DNA of 64,000 nt, from assembly GCF_030125375.1 (NCBI RefSeq), contig NZ_JASJUU010000009.1:1-64000 (forward strand), given 5' to 3'. Of this stretch, positions 34,982 through 44,022 are shown in pieces. This stretch comes from Pseudoalteromonas umbrosa (GTDB lineage: Bacteria; Pseudomonadota; Gammaproteobacteria; Enterobacterales; Alteromonadaceae). The translations under genes were made by a program, and so were the position numbers. The notes beneath the pieces were generated by a model. The model was not told the DNA's origin, did no database searches, and saw only the letters and a program-made list of their open reading frames with translations. The number at the start of each line of letters is the position of its first letter. Within the stretch, counting starts at the first letter, position 1.

Positions 34982-35401
34982 TTACTGTATCAAGCCACTG
35001 ACTGGTTGGTAGGTGTTTAACGATACCCAGAATTCAAAACTATCTTGTCCTACAACACCGTTTACTATGTCAGCTTTGATGATGATTTCGCGTTCATTCG
35101 ATGCCACAGGGATCGGAATACGCAGCGCACCTGCGGTGACTATATTCATCTCCATAGGGACGACCGTTGCCCCGTTAAGTGTTGACATAACAAAGGGCTC
35201 ACCTGCATTGACCTTCGGATCTGCCATTAAAAATGTCAGCTTAACAGCGGCCAGATCAGAAACCTTTGCAAAGTTGGTATAAATCATGAGCTGCTCTTTG
35301 CCTCGGGTCGCAGCTGGTACACTCAATGCATTGAGCTGCTCTGGTGCGCTTTGTATTGCTTCAAACTCGCCTGAGCTGTTTAGAATGTTAGCGGTAATCA
35401 T
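34982..35401 (-). CDS. Virion-associated protein
   Basis: 139 residues from ATG 35401 (MITANILNSSG). A GTG at 35416 would add five residues and sits next to AAGG, too close to serve as its site. It is beta-rich throughout, with strand pairs such as AVKLTFLMADP and REIIIKADIVNG. Tightly packed between the 100- and 112-residue genes in a co-directional run with endolysin and tail-fibre-like protein. No family recognised. Confidence 0.55.
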   Translation of the reverse strand: MITANILNSSGEFEAIQSAPEQLNALSVPAATRGKEQLMIYTNFAKVSDLAAVKLTFLMADPKVNAGEPFVMSTLNGATVVPMEMNIVTAGALRIPIPVASNEREIIIKADIVNGVVGQDSFEFWVSLNTYQPVSGLIQ

Positions 35402-35444
35402 ATCTTGCTTTCTCACCCTTAAGTTTGTTTAGTCGTTACGCTGC

Positions 35445-35780
35445 TTAACAGCCTGTAACCTGCCAAGGCACATCCATGAGCACTTGCTTTGGACTGATCC
35501 GCAGCTTGGCGACTTGCTCAAATGCGTAACGTGTATTGTCTTCGTTTAATGCTACCCAAGCGTGTGCACTGGGGTATACACTGTGAACCACAGTACCGTC
35601 TACTAACTCAATGTCGTGAACGAGCGAGGTAATTGATTTTGTTGTACAATTACGCGCATCAACCCAGCCAAAAAGATAGTGTGCCATCGGTGCGTGCTGT
35701 GATATTAAATCTTCAAAAATCGCTGAGGCATTCTCTAAGTCACTCTCAGTGATGCTGCTAATAGTATACTCTGATTTCAT
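35445..35780 (-). CDS. Hypothetical 111-residue protein
   Basis: I start at ATG 35780 (MKSEYTISSITESD). The open frame continues upstream but would overlap the end of the endolysin gene by about 100 bp. Soluble, mixed helix and strand. It lies 16 bp after the endolysin stop, in a position where phages sometimes encode spanins or antiholins. It has no membrane segment or lipobox, so I do not propose that. It contains one TTGTACAA (35642-35649). Confidence 0.5.
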   Translation of the reverse strand: MKSEYTISSITESDLENASAIFEDLISQHAPMAHYLFGWVDARNCTTKSITSLVHDIELVDGTVVHSVYPSAHAWVALNEDNTRYAFEQVAKLRISPKQVLMDVPWQVTGC

Positions 35781-35796
35781 AGCTAAAGTCGTCCAT

Positions 35797-36324
35797 TTAT
35801 TTCTGTCTATCAGACAAGATGAATTGTTGTAAGCGGTATGTACGGCGTAGCCAACCGCGAAGATATTTTTGTTGAGTTTGATTGCGTTGTACAATTCGGC
35901 TGTAAAAGACAGAACGATAAGACAGGTAATCTAGTGCAATATTGGTTTCGCCCCTATTTGACAAAGCCTGCTGTAATGCGGCGCGAGAGCCTTTACCAAA
36001 AATGCCATCCGCAGTGGTTTTAATGGCTCTTTGCATAAAGCGGATTGCCCGTGAAACCCCCATATTTACTGCGGTATCAAATACGTGGCAGGCCAACTCT
36101 GTGGGCAGCTGGTCACATTTAGCCTTTAAAAAATAGTCTGTGTAATAGATGCGTTTGGCATCGTCGATGGTCAGGTTGGCAATGTCCAGTGACGGATAAG
36201 CGCGTTGCGAAATTCCGTACTTTGTTAGACCTCCTGCATCGTGTTTGTCATCACTCATATAGCCTTCAAATTCAAGGAGTACTTCAAATACCTGTTCAAA
36301 GACCGATGGGTAAGATTGTGTCAT
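35797..36324 (-). CDS. Endolysin, GH108-type muramidase
   Basis: 175 residues. LLEFEGYMSDDKHDAGGLTKYGISQ near residues 16-40 (in parts LLEFEGY, HDAGGLTKYGI) is the hallmark of glycoside hydrolase family 108, with the catalytic glutamate at E-G. The usual EGG is EGY here. YYTDYFLKAKCDQLP and FDTAVNMG complete the catalytic domain, and ADGIFGKGSRAALQQAL near 110 matches the PG_binding_3 domain. It cleaves peptidoglycan at the end of infection. No signal peptide, so it needs a holin, which I cannot identify. TTGTACAA and GAGAC occur about 110 bp upstream. Confidence 0.85.
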   Translation of the reverse strand: MTQSYPSVFEQVFEVLLEFEGYMSDDKHDAGGLTKYGISQRAYPSLDIANLTIDDAKRIYYTDYFLKAKCDQLPTELACHVFDTAVNMGVSRAIRFMQRAIKTTADGIFGKGSRAALQQALSNRGETNIALDYLSYRSVFYSRIVQRNQTQQKYLRGWLRRTYRLQQFILSDRQK

Positions 36325-36427
36325 AGTGACCTCTCTTTGATGTTAACGTTATGCGGCGCAGGCCACATGAAACACAGTCAACATAAAGCTTATCCTAGCT
36401 TACTCAGGTCACAGAACGGGAGTTGTT

Positions 36428-36450
36428 CGTCTCATAATTGAATTGTACAA
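36428..36450 (-). promoter_or_regulatory. TTGTACAA / TGAGACGA cassette upstream of endolysin
   Basis: Minus strand: TTGTACAA (36443-36450) then, eight bases on, ATGAGACGAAC (about 36426-36434). Leader to ATG 36324 is about 100 nt. Confidence 0.5.
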
Positions 36451-36477
36451 CGAAATTCACTTAAATTGGAATCAGAC

Positions 36478-36969
36478 TTATACATTAGGGTTAGGTTTCG
36501 TTTGGCCAGCACGACGCAATGCCCACTGATTATGCTGTTTTTGTTCATATAATTTTTTTGCGTGGGCCTCAATTTTCCTGACTGACCACCCTTGCCCACG
36601 CCACCGTTCAAAGGCAGATAATGTGACGCCAAAAGATTCTGCCAATTGACTGACTTCATGAAATTGACGTTTGTATTTTAGCCATACAAGCGGTTTGTGA
36701 CTGTTTACTCGCTTGTTGGATATCCAAAATACATTTGACCAAATATAACCTTGTTCAGGTTGGCGTAACACCAGTTGATAACCTGTTGGCTTGGGGGGCT
36801 CTCCAACATCGGCTTTGAATTGTTCGTAATCCTCGCGCCATGATTTTTGAAAAGGTATACTTTGGCGCTGTGCTTTGCGTTTTAAATAATACCAACTTCG
36901 GTATTCGCGGGTGTGTGAGCGAGGTTTTGATTTACCAAAATCAAATTCCGCCAATGTCTGTGTTTTCAT
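36478..36969 (-). CDS. HNH/AP2-like homing endonuclease-type protein
   Basis: 163 residues, basic. The pattern REYRSWYYLKRKAQ..., WREDYEQFKADVGEPP, YQLVLRQPEQGYIWSNVFW and KRVNSH resembles the common phage module in which W..M..RC, a dR-x-D and a Y..eNcrW segment form a degenerate HNH-like fold. The C-terminal helix-turn-helix (QLAESFGVTLSAFERWRGQGWSV split as ESFGVTLSAFERWRGQG) would bind DNA. Typical catalytic His/Asn residues are not obvious, so it may be inactive. Solitary, between the lysis run and parA; probably a selfish insertion. Confidence 0.5.
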   Translation of the reverse strand: MKTQTLAEFDFGKSKPRSHTREYRSWYYLKRKAQRQSIPFQKSWREDYEQFKADVGEPPKPTGYQLVLRQPEQGYIWSNVFWISNKRVNSHKPLVWLKYKRQFHEVSQLAESFGVTLSAFERWRGQGWSVRKIEAHAKKLYEQKQHNQWALRRAGQTKPNPNV

Positions 36970-37239
36970 TGTATCGTGTTATTTAAACTGCTTATTTCTA
37001 ATTTAATATTACCCGAATTTACTCCAGCTAAAAACCCTAAAAGCCTTATAAATAAAGGGCTTAGTCTGCACGCACTTTTGGTGGTCATTGTTTATTGTCA
37101 AAATAATTGGTCATAACTTGTGGTTAATACTTGCAAGTGCTTAATGTATGCACTAGTATGAAAATCACTGCGGTGCAAGCTAATTGACCTGCTCAACTAG
37201 CTGTACTTATAAGAATAATTCTCTATGGGAAGCTAACAC
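36970..37239 (+). other. Upstream region of the partition operon
   Basis: Non-coding. A CCCT...AGGG dyad near 37034-37061 and a direct-repeat-like stretch GTCATTG..., GGTCATAAC occur, but no clear parS array or TTGTACAA site. Confidence 0.4.
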
Positions 37240-38424
37240 ATGACTAATTTCGCAAAGCGCTTTTTACCCGCCGAGATCCACAAGGTTTTGGTCGAACGAG
37301 AAAACCGTGCTGCCATCTGCATGCTCTCGAATCGTAAAGGGGGAACAGGTAAAACAACGCTCACGCTCAATATAGGCGAAGGCTTTGCGTTATTAGCTGG
37401 CAAACGTGTGTTACTGATTGATGTCGATCGTCAAGCTAACTTATCGACGGCTTATGGTTTGACTGAGCGCATGACAGGTCAAACTAGCCATGCTTTCTCA
37501 GAGACAGGTGTGCGTCCAAATGAGTTGTTGGTTCCGCCCATCCACCCAGATTACGAAGAAGGTGATCAGTTCGCAGCGCGCAGTTCCTCTGCGGAAGTGA
37601 TGGAGCAAGATGGTAAACCTGTGCTGCCGTACGGAACCTTTATTGATGGCGAGATTGAGTGCCTAACCGAGCTTAACCCGCTAGGTGGTTGCGTTGATGT
37701 TTTGCCAGCAGACGGTGAGCGCTTAAAACACATTCAAACTCATGCTGAAAACTACAATGCACGCGCCTTGTATGCAAGTTGGGCAAATTGGTTATACAGT
37801 TCCGGTGCGCTGACAAACTATGATGCGATCATTTTTGATGCGCCGCCTCTGGACAGTGAATTACATGAAGCACTCTACCAGTTGTGTGATCACATGATCG
37901 TCCCAGTACAACCATCAAACGATACATTGTCAGCGGCGTCAGCAGTTGCGTATTCATGCTTCGGGGCTCAAAACTCTGACGAGCGCCCACGCACCATGAC
38001 AACCATTATTAATCCATTGAGCAGCAATCGTTTGACGAACGAGCAGCGTACGTGGTTAGAAAATGTAGTTTGGAACAACCAGTTTTTAGGCGCGCTTCCT
38101 GAAAGCCATGAGTTTCCGCGTGCTAACATCATTGATAAGCGTCGTAACACACCGTTACCGCCTTATGATGAAGAACATATGTTACAGCTGAGCGATGATG
38201 AGCGTATCGTCGCTGAAAAAGAGTACATTAAAGATATTCGTAAATTGGTATTGCCGACCCGTACGACCAAAGCGGATAAATCAACCCGTGATAGATTGGT
38301 TCGTGTGATGAACCATTTACATGACAAAATTTTAGGCGAACCACTGCCAAAAGACCCATTTGTAACGACCAAGTCAACTGCAACGTCTGGCGCAGCTAAA
38401 GGTAAGAAAAAGGCGAACGCATAA
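37240..38424 (+). CDS. parA: ParA partition ATPase
   Basis: 394 residues. Deviant Walker A KGGTGKTTL near residue 32, LLIDVDRQANLS (Walker A' aspartate) near 66 and IIFDAPPLDSE (Walker B) near 203 identify a ParA/Soj ATPase. A long insert (about 90-165) rich in acidic residues separates the two. ParA forms ATP-dependent gradients on the nucleoid that move ParB-bound genomes to daughter cells. The N-terminal stretch before Walker A is short, so it probably lacks the autoregulatory HTH of P1-type ParA. It is nine bases from parB and begins a three-gene operon. Confidence 0.9.
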   Translation: MTNFAKRFLPAEIHKVLVERENRAAICMLSNRKGGTGKTTLTLNIGEGFALLAGKRVLLIDVDRQANLSTAYGLTERMTGQTSHAFSETGVRPNELLVPPIHPDYEEGDQFAARSSSAEVMEQDGKPVLPYGTFIDGEIECLTELNPLGGCVDVLPADGERLKHIQTHAENYNARALYASWANWLYSSGALTNYDAIIFDAPPLDSELHEALYQLCDHMIVPVQPSNDTLSAASAVAYSCFGAQNSDERPRTMTTIINPLSSNRLTNEQRTWLENVVWNNQFLGALPESHEFPRANIIDKRRNTPLPPYDEEHMLQLSDDERIVAEKEYIKDIRKLVLPTRTTKADKSTRDRLVRVMNHLHDKILGEPLPKDPFVTTKSTATSGAAKGKKKANA

Positions 38425-38433
38425 GGACTTCCC

Positions 38434-40338
38434 ATGAGTGATAAAACACGACAAAAAAAACTCAGCAGAAAGGCGGCTTTAAAAGGCCAAATGAAGCCAC
38501 TGCAAGGCGCAGCGGGTAAGGCGGCGCAAGAGTTATCGAACTCCATGGGGAACCTCGGAGAGTTGTTTGCGCAGCAGCAAAAGCAAAGTAGCGAAAGCAC
38601 CCCTATTGAGCAAGCACCTGCTGAACCTGCGTCTGTTGCACCTGAACCGACCTCTGTTGAAACACAAGATAAGACATCCGAAGCTGCTTCAGCTTCAGTT
38701 CCAGAGGAGCAAAAGCCTGTTGAGGTCGCTGCGAATCCTATACAAGCAGACGTGCCAACACCTGCAACCGCTCATGTTGAACAAGCGCCATCGACAGAAG
38801 TTGAAACGCCAGAGGTTGTAGAGCAGACTACTGAGTTACTGAAAACACCAGCGACGCCTTTGCTTGAAACCGAGCCAGCCGCCGTCAGTGGCAGCAACAC
38901 GGGTACTTTGTCAGTAGACAATGTGAATGAGTTGCACCAGATACTGGCCAAGAGTAAGTCAGCTATGTTCATTGAAGTGAATGTCAATGAAGTCTATAGC
39001 AGCTTAGATAATCACCGTGATTTTGGTATTTCATTTGAGCGTTACTTACAGGTACTGCCTCCCTTACCAAATAACTGGGAGGAATTATCGGGCGTTGAAT
39101 ATGTGGATCAGGTTTGGTCAGATATCATCATTGAAATGACAGATAATGATGAACTGGATGACCAAAGTGCACGTGTGATGCGCACCACTTTGATTGATGT
39201 TTTTGACATTGGTTACAGTATTCAGAAAAAAGGTCAGATCCACCCGCCTTTGGGTTACTTGGTTTATGATCAAAAAACTGGTCAACCAGAACGCGTAGAG
39301 TTAGTTTCTGGTGAAAAGCGTCTGCGCTCACACTACATGTTTGGTCGCAAGCGTGCAGTATTACAATTTACCGAAGACAGCACGGCGATTGAGCCATCGG
39401 CTGAAGTGAATTATAGCCGTGAGGAGCTGCGATTAGCGGAAAACACCCAATCTAAAAAGCCTGATGCGGATCAAATTATTGATGGTGTGCGAAAGCTTTA
39501 TCACGCGCATATTAAGCGTGACGGTTTAGAGGCGGTTGAGAAGTGCTCCGTTGCTGAGCTGGTTCGTTTATATGCGCCAGCGCTTGCCAGTGCAGGTGGA
39601 GATACCGAGAGTCGTGTAGTTTCTCGCAACGCCAGACGCTATGTGAATATAGCGACGCACCCACAAGCGGCCACTTTTATTCGGATCTGCAAAGTAGCGT
39701 CAGCCAGTGTCAAAAAACTGGATGAATTACGTGCTAAATTAACGACCGCTGCCAGTGAATTAGGCTGCGATATCACCCCTGCTTTTGTCTATGCCTCAGC
39801 TGCAAAAGCGGATGATGTGAACTTTAGCATGACGGATATTCCAGAGATTTTAAAAGAAAAAGCCCTAGATGCTTTAGAATTACTCAACGGTGCTAAGCCC
39901 CAGGGTGAGGTTCAGTTGAGTCCTGAAAAACACTCTAAGGTTGTGACACAAAAAATGGCCAAAGAATCTCAGCAAAAACTGGGTACTTACGCAATGACCG
40001 TGACCAAAGGTAAAAATGCAGAGCCATCAAGGCAGTATTCATTTTTACAAATGATGTGTATGGTTGTGGCAGTAAAGGGCAAAGTAACAACTGAAGATGC
40101 GGCGATGTTACATCGTTTAAATGCAGAGCGAGGAGAAGCTTTGGGCGACGAGAAATTGATCCGCTACCGTGAAAGCTTAATCAGTGCTTGGGAGTCGATG
40201 GAAAGTGAAGCCGGTATATTAACCAATAGCTCACATGAGACGAGCATGTTAATTGACCGCTTAGCAGCGACTAGTAATCCACTTAACGTCATACAAGAAT
40301 TTATTAAAGAACATAATACTGATGGGAGCGCTAAATAA
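38434..40338 (+). CDS. parB: ParB-like partition protein, unusually long
   Basis: 634 residues, about twice a typical ParB. The first ~170 are low-complexity, rich in P, E, T and A. The ParB/Srx nuclease-like fold starts near 175 (EVNVNEVYSSLDNHRDFG) with GQIHPPLGYLV near 268 and the nucleotide-binding box VELVSGEKRLRSHYMFGR near 289. The following helical part (about 325-450) should hold the DNA-binding HTH. A C-terminal domain of ~130 residues resembles nothing I know. ATG follows AAGGA. Its last base overlaps the next gene's ATG (TAATG). Confidence 0.82.
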   Translation: MSDKTRQKKLSRKAALKGQMKPLQGAAGKAAQELSNSMGNLGELFAQQQKQSSESTPIEQAPAEPASVAPEPTSVETQDKTSEAASASVPEEQKPVEVAANPIQADVPTPATAHVEQAPSTEVETPEVVEQTTELLKTPATPLLETEPAAVSGSNTGTLSVDNVNELHQILAKSKSAMFIEVNVNEVYSSLDNHRDFGISFERYLQVLPPLPNNWEELSGVEYVDQVWSDIIIEMTDNDELDDQSARVMRTTLIDVFDIGYSIQKKGQIHPPLGYLVYDQKTGQPERVELVSGEKRLRSHYMFGRKRAVLQFTEDSTAIEPSAEVNYSREELRLAENTQSKKPDADQIIDGVRKLYHAHIKRDGLEAVEKCSVAELVRLYAPALASAGGDTESRVVSRNARRYVNIATHPQAATFIRICKVASASVKKLDELRAKLTTAASELGCDITPAFVYASAAKADDVNFSMTDIPEILKEKALDALELLNGAKPQGEVQLSPEKHSKVVTQKMAKESQQKLGTYAMTVTKGKNAEPSRQYSFLQMMCMVVAVKGKVTTEDAAMLHRLNAERGEALGDEKLIRYRESLISAWESMESEAGILTNSSHETSMLIDRLAATSNPLNVIQEFIKEHNTDGSAK

Positions 40339-40871
40339 TGGTCAAGCGTAGCCGAAGCCGTAAACATTTGCTGGCTCAGCAAAGCCCTAAGTCAGAAGCA
40401 ATCAGCCGCCGATTGACAGTGAGAATACCGAAAAAACTACATACCTTGCTGACTGATGCAGTCGCGGATGAGCAACCTAAGATCAGCCGTAACAAGTATG
40501 TGAGTGATGCCGTGGTGCGCTTGCGTGAACGTCATGTAGTATCACGCTTGGAGCTGCCATTACTCGATGATGAGGGCAACCAAGATATGACCGCGGATGA
40601 GATGAAACTGGTCGACAATGTCAATAAAGGAGTTGCGATTTTAGCCGAAGATACCAAACTGATCAGCGGTGAAAGTGTGTCGTTACCTATTCGTTTCACT
40701 GATGAAGGTGTTGCGGCGTTACAAGATTTAATTACTCGCGTACGTACTCAGTTGCCAGAAGACAGCAAGGTATTTGAAAAGATCAAAACGATCTTTATCC
40801 ATATTGCTTTGTGGGACAAAGTGATGGATGGGAAATCGATGGAAGAACTCAACGCCCAGTCGACAAACTAA
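40338..40871 (+). CDS. Ribbon-helix-helix protein of the par operon
   Basis: 177 residues. Residues 23-65 read RRLTVRIPKKLHTLLTDAV... ISRNKYVSDAVVRLRE, a good ribbon-helix-helix (CopG/Arc/MetJ-like) pattern: a basic strand for major-groove contacts and two helices for dimerisation. The acidic C-terminal domain (about 75-177) is unknown. Its start overlaps the parB stop, so it is a third par component: a centromere-binding adaptor or an autorepressor. RHH proteins read short palindromes of about eight bp, so this is my first candidate reader of the dispersed TTGTACAA. That link is inference. Confidence 0.65.
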   Translation: MVKRSRSRKHLLAQQSPKSEAISRRLTVRIPKKLHTLLTDAVADEQPKISRNKYVSDAVVRLRERHVVSRLELPLLDDEGNQDMTADEMKLVDNVNKGVAILAEDTKLISGESVSLPIRFTDEGVAALQDLITRVRTQLPEDSKVFEKIKTIFIHIALWDKVMDGKSMEELNAQSTN

Positions 40872-40900
40872 AATACACTGTACAAATCCATTACATTATT

Positions 40901-40935
40901 AAGCGTATCCGTTGATACGCTTTTTTATTTTTTAG
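40901..40935 (+). terminator. Terminator of the par operon
   Basis: AAGCGTATC-CGTT-GATACGCTT followed by TTTTTATTTTTT, 30 bases past the last par gene. Confidence 0.85.
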
Positions 40936-41099
40936 CGCACATTTCCCCGTTCATTTCTTAGTGGATATATCCCACTTTAAAAGCATATCTTTATATATAA
41001 TAAGCAGTTAAGAGCATTGCCTTGTAATGAAATGTAATATCTTTTCAACACCTTGCTTACTAAGCTGGAATTCAGTACTGAAAACTCAAAAAGAATATA

Positions 41100-41573
41100 A
41101 TGATGTTACATGCAAACGCCAAAGTAAAAATTAAGCTAGCTACTGAAGATGGTGAGGACTGTGGGTATTTAAAGGTGACAGGGCATAATAACCTAGATCC
41201 TTTTGTATCCCATGTGAGTGAAGCCGATGCGACGGTACTTGTGCTGGAACAAGTGAAGCACGCCGATGACGCATTTTATTATCGTATTGCTGACAGCACG
41301 CTATATATCGATTTTTCGCGCACTAATGACTTATTGTGTGCTTTTAGAGTGGAGTTGCCAGTATCACTAAGTTCGGCTTGTGCGTGGAAACTAACTGAGA
41401 ATAATGAATTAGAAGTTATTTATCTAGGGCGCTCTCCAACAAATGTGTTTATTTCACCGGCCTGCAATGCCAGACAAGAAGAGCGAACGGCACATGATAA
41501 AAACCTCGTCTTTTGTAATTATATTGGATCAGGTACGGTAAAACCTTATAAAGTACAACTGATTGCACAGTAA
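41100..41573 (+). CDS. Hypothetical 157-residue protein
   Basis: A beta-rich soluble protein (ANAKVKIKLATEDGEDCGYLKV at the start, in alternating strand pattern), no recognised domain. Two adjacent ATG codons (41100, 41103) are possible starts; the ribosome site is weak. It is a single-gene unit between two terminators. The all-beta look and lack of motifs would suit a capsid accessory protein, but this is speculation. Confidence 0.5.
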   Translation: MMLHANAKVKIKLATEDGEDCGYLKVTGHNNLDPFVSHVSEADATVLVLEQVKHADDAFYYRIADSTLYIDFSRTNDLLCAFRVELPVSLSSACAWKLTENNELEVIYLGRSPTNVFISPACNARQEERTAHDKNLVFCNYIGSGTVKPYKVQLIAQ

Positions 41574-41592
41574 ATTTGACTGCTTGAATATG

Positions 41593-41614
41593 AGCCTCTC
41601 TCGGAGAGGCTTTT
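41593..41614 (+). terminator. Intrinsic terminator
   Basis: GCCTCTC-TCG-GAGAGGC followed by TTTT, 20 bases past the stop codon at 41573. Confidence 0.75.
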
Positions 41615-42137
41615 AGTATCGGACTTAATTTGAACAACACAAATTTTTATTGTACAACCTGACACGTGTATGATTACAGTGGGATCAAAGGTATTGTGCT
41701 TATTATTTTAAGTTACCCATCTTCTGAACGGTATACCTTTCTTTTAATATCATTGTATAGTGAATTTTTTTGTTAAATAAGTTTGCTAGCAGCCACTTTA
41801 CTTTAATATTTTCACTTAAATTCTTTGTGCATTGATTTTTGTTTCGATGTTTTTTGATCTGATATCTTAATTTAGGCAGATAAATAGATCATGAATAGAT
41901 GAAAAGGATCACAAAAAGTTTCGTTATTTATAGAAATGAAACTTTTTTTGATCTTTAAAATTACTATTAAATGGATAAATTTTTATTAAAATCAATGTTT
42001 AAGATTAAATTAGGTTTGGATTAAAGCGTGATTATTAAGGATATATATTCTTACTGTGGTAGATACTGGTGTTTTTTAAATTTTTCTCAATATGAGAGTG
42101 AGTCGATTTGAAGTTGGTTTCGTGTGAGATATGAAGA
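41615..42137. other. AT-rich intergenic region, no gene
   Basis: Very AT-rich with short poly-T/poly-A tracts and no supported frame. TTGTACAA occurs at 41650-41657. It lies between convergent genes. Confidence 0.5.
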
Positions 42138-42186
42138 AATAACAGCTAAAAGGGGAAGCGTTATGCTTCCCCTTTTAGCTGTTATT
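42138..42186. terminator. 22-bp perfect hairpin, bidirectional terminator
   Basis: Arms 42138-42159 and 42165-42186 are perfectly complementary over 22 bp with a 5-base loop (GTTAT). The inner part GGGGAAGC/GCTTCCCC followed by TTTT works as a terminator on both strands. The stop codon of the minus-strand gene (42182-42184) lies inside one arm. Confidence 0.85.
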
Positions 42187-42814
42187 CTGTAACTAATTTG
42201 CCATTTACCTTGACCAAACTAAGTTGGTAGTTTTCCATATAAGTCATTAAAGGCTCTAATAAATTCAATATGTTGTCACCTTGAGAGGTGTTTTTATTTA
42301 TGATCAACGAGTGGCCGTCTTGTAATAGTTGTTGTATTGGCTCTAATGTCTCGAAGATTTTTATGAAGCAGCTGTTGCCTTCTTGAACTAAGCTATCCAA
42401 GGTTGCAATCACTTCGCGTTGTCTTTGGGTTATGTCTTTATCCAATTTATTGCTTGGTGTGGTGATAGTATTTGTTGTTGCGACTCCCATGCGTTCCTTC
42501 GCCTCAGCTAACTCGGCCCTTAGTGAGGCCAGTTCAGCATCTTTGGCGTTCAATTCGCGTCGCGCTGTGACAAGTTCGTCTTCATATTGGCCCATAAAGC
42601 CAAATGCTTCGCCAAGCTCAGCCGAGAGTTGCTGTATGCGCTCATCAACTGGCGTTAATGAGTCAGCACCTACTTCGTTTGCCCCTCGAGAATCGCATCG
42701 GCTTTCAATTGAGTGCGCTGCATCAAGCGCCGCACTTCCCTGAAATACCTTACTAACTCTTAATGCGGCAGCATGTACATTTTTTCTAAGTTGAGTAGAG
42801 TTCAAATCTTTCAA
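42182..42814 (-). CDS. Coiled-coil protein of unknown function
   Basis: 210 residues. A long coiled coil spans about 57-110 (ERIQQLSAELGEAF, ELVTARRELNAKDAELASL, RAELAEAKERM). The N-terminal ~50 residues are basic and the C-terminal ~80 form helices. No membrane segment. The start is TTG 42814 with AGGG upstream; no ATG is available near it, so the N-terminus is uncertain. It ends within the 22-bp terminator hairpin. Such proteins are often scaffolds or inhibitors; function unknown. Confidence 0.5.
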   Translation of the reverse strand: MKDLNSTQLRKNVHAAALRVSKVFQGSAALDAAHSIESRCDSRGANEVGADSLTPVDERIQQLSAELGEAFGFMGQYEDELVTARRELNAKDAELASLRAELAEAKERMGVATTNTITTPSNKLDKDITQRQREVIATLDSLVQEGNSCFIKIFETLEPIQQLLQDGHSLIINKNTSQGDNILNLLEPLMTYMENYQLSLVKVNGKLVTE

Positions 42815-43008
42815 TTTTGTTACGCCCTATAACACGCGAGCTGCTATGTCGATCAGCCCGACCCTTGAGGGTGGATACAACCTGACTAAGTTTAAATATT
42901 CAAATCTTAATCGATTAATTTTTTTTATTTTAAAGTGCATCTCTTCACACTGAGTCAATCCCTAAATGTCTACAATACAGTCACTTAGGGAGACGTATGA
43001 GTAACATT

Positions 43009-44022
43009 TTATCTGATGTGCTCGGACATTCCAAGCCAATTGATTACATTTTTCTGCATAAAATTAACAGTGTCGGCGATTATCTGAGCGGTTGCTCTGA
43101 TTTCACCCGTTGGGTCTTGTTGATCGTCCGATTGGACACCGTTTAGTAGCACACTTGCAAGGCCAAGTTTTTCAAATTGCAGTTTAGAGTTGATAGTAAA
43201 TTCTAAATCACAGGTATTATGTACCAAAAATAAACCGAGTTTTTCGATACCTGTTGCGCGCGTGATCAGGTTACCCAAGCTGTCATCGGTGACATCAATA
43301 GAGGGGAAATTACCATGATTGCCTGAGGTATCATCTAATGAAATGAGCTTCATACCCATTCCAAAACTCAAATCTGGGCAGTGATTAAAGGTCACCTCTT
43401 GTGCATCTGCAACGTGAGATTCATGGTAAAGCTTTAGTTTTTCCAGTAGCTTAGCTGAAATATTTAAAATGTCAGCTTTCACTGCAAAAGATGAATATTC
43501 AAGTAGTTCAAGCTCGGCAGAAAACATGTTATTGATACGAAGTGTAATGGCGTTTAGTACATCAGGTTTCGTTGAGAAGATAATTAAACGTGAATTGGCC
43601 AGATCAATGATAAATGGGACATGGGTAGTCACCTCAGCTGCGCCTTTTAATAATTGCATGCGTACAGCCATGGTGATGGACTCGCGCTCTTCTTTTGATA
43701 GCTTAACACCCGGTGGCAATTGGTTAGATTTTTCTTTAATACGAACTGCGGCAGCTTGTTTTATCGCTGTTGCGGTGATAACTGAAGAATCGATACGCAA
43801 TGTACCTATAAAGCCTCCATCGAATTTTTCTAATACGTCCGCTTCTGGTGCAATATCTAAAGTTGACAACGGATGTACTAAGCCCATTCTTTTATTACTG
43901 CCATCTAGTGCTGTATCTGGTTGATAAGCCATAGAATTAAGTTTTTCCCATGTGATATTTTCAGTTGTTCGTATATGAAATAGGGTGGCTTTTTTGGCGG
44001 CTTGATCTAGGATGTTTTTCAT
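43009..44022 (-). CDS. RdgC-like recombination-associated protein
   Basis: 337 residues. The N-terminus (LFHIRTTENITWEKLNSMAYQP, in parts TWEKLNSMAYQP) followed by KRMGLVHPL parallels RdgC of gammaproteobacteria (LASMAFTP, KMGWVPPM). AVRIKEKSNQLPPGVKLSKEE then VPFIIDLANSRLIIF matches its central region. RdgC forms a dimeric ring around duplex DNA and restrains RecA. A phage copy might protect DNA or tune RecA/UvsX. It is slightly longer than the ~300-residue bacterial protein. TTGAGACGA lies at 44037-44045, about 15 bases before ATG 44022. Alternative: an unrelated ring-fold protein. Confidence 0.65.
   Translation of the reverse strand: MKNILDQAAKKATLFHIRTTENITWEKLNSMAYQPDTALDGSNKRMGLVHPLSTLDIAPEADVLEKFDGGFIGTLRIDSSVITATAIKQAAAVRIKEKSNQLPPGVKLSKEERESITMAVRMQLLKGAAEVTTHVPFIIDLANSRLIIFSTKPDVLNAITLRINNMFSAELELLEYSSFAVKADILNISAKLLEKLKLYHESHVADAQEVTFNHCPDLSFGMGMKLISLDDTSGNHGNFPSIDVTDDSLGNLITRATGIEKLGLFLVHNTCDLEFTINSKLQFEKLGLASVLLNGVQSDDQQDPTGEIRATAQIIADTVNFMQKNVINWLGMSEHIR

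Noticed and set aside
35445..35894. Longer version of the gene after endolysin, starting at 35894
   Set aside because: It would overlap the endolysin coding region by almost 100 bp; ATG 35780 gives a clean 16-bp gap.
38163..38600. 145-codon minus-strand frame with hydrophobic start
   Set aside because: Overlaps parA and parB, both with strong motifs; the hydrophobicity comes from the reverse complement of their charged regions.
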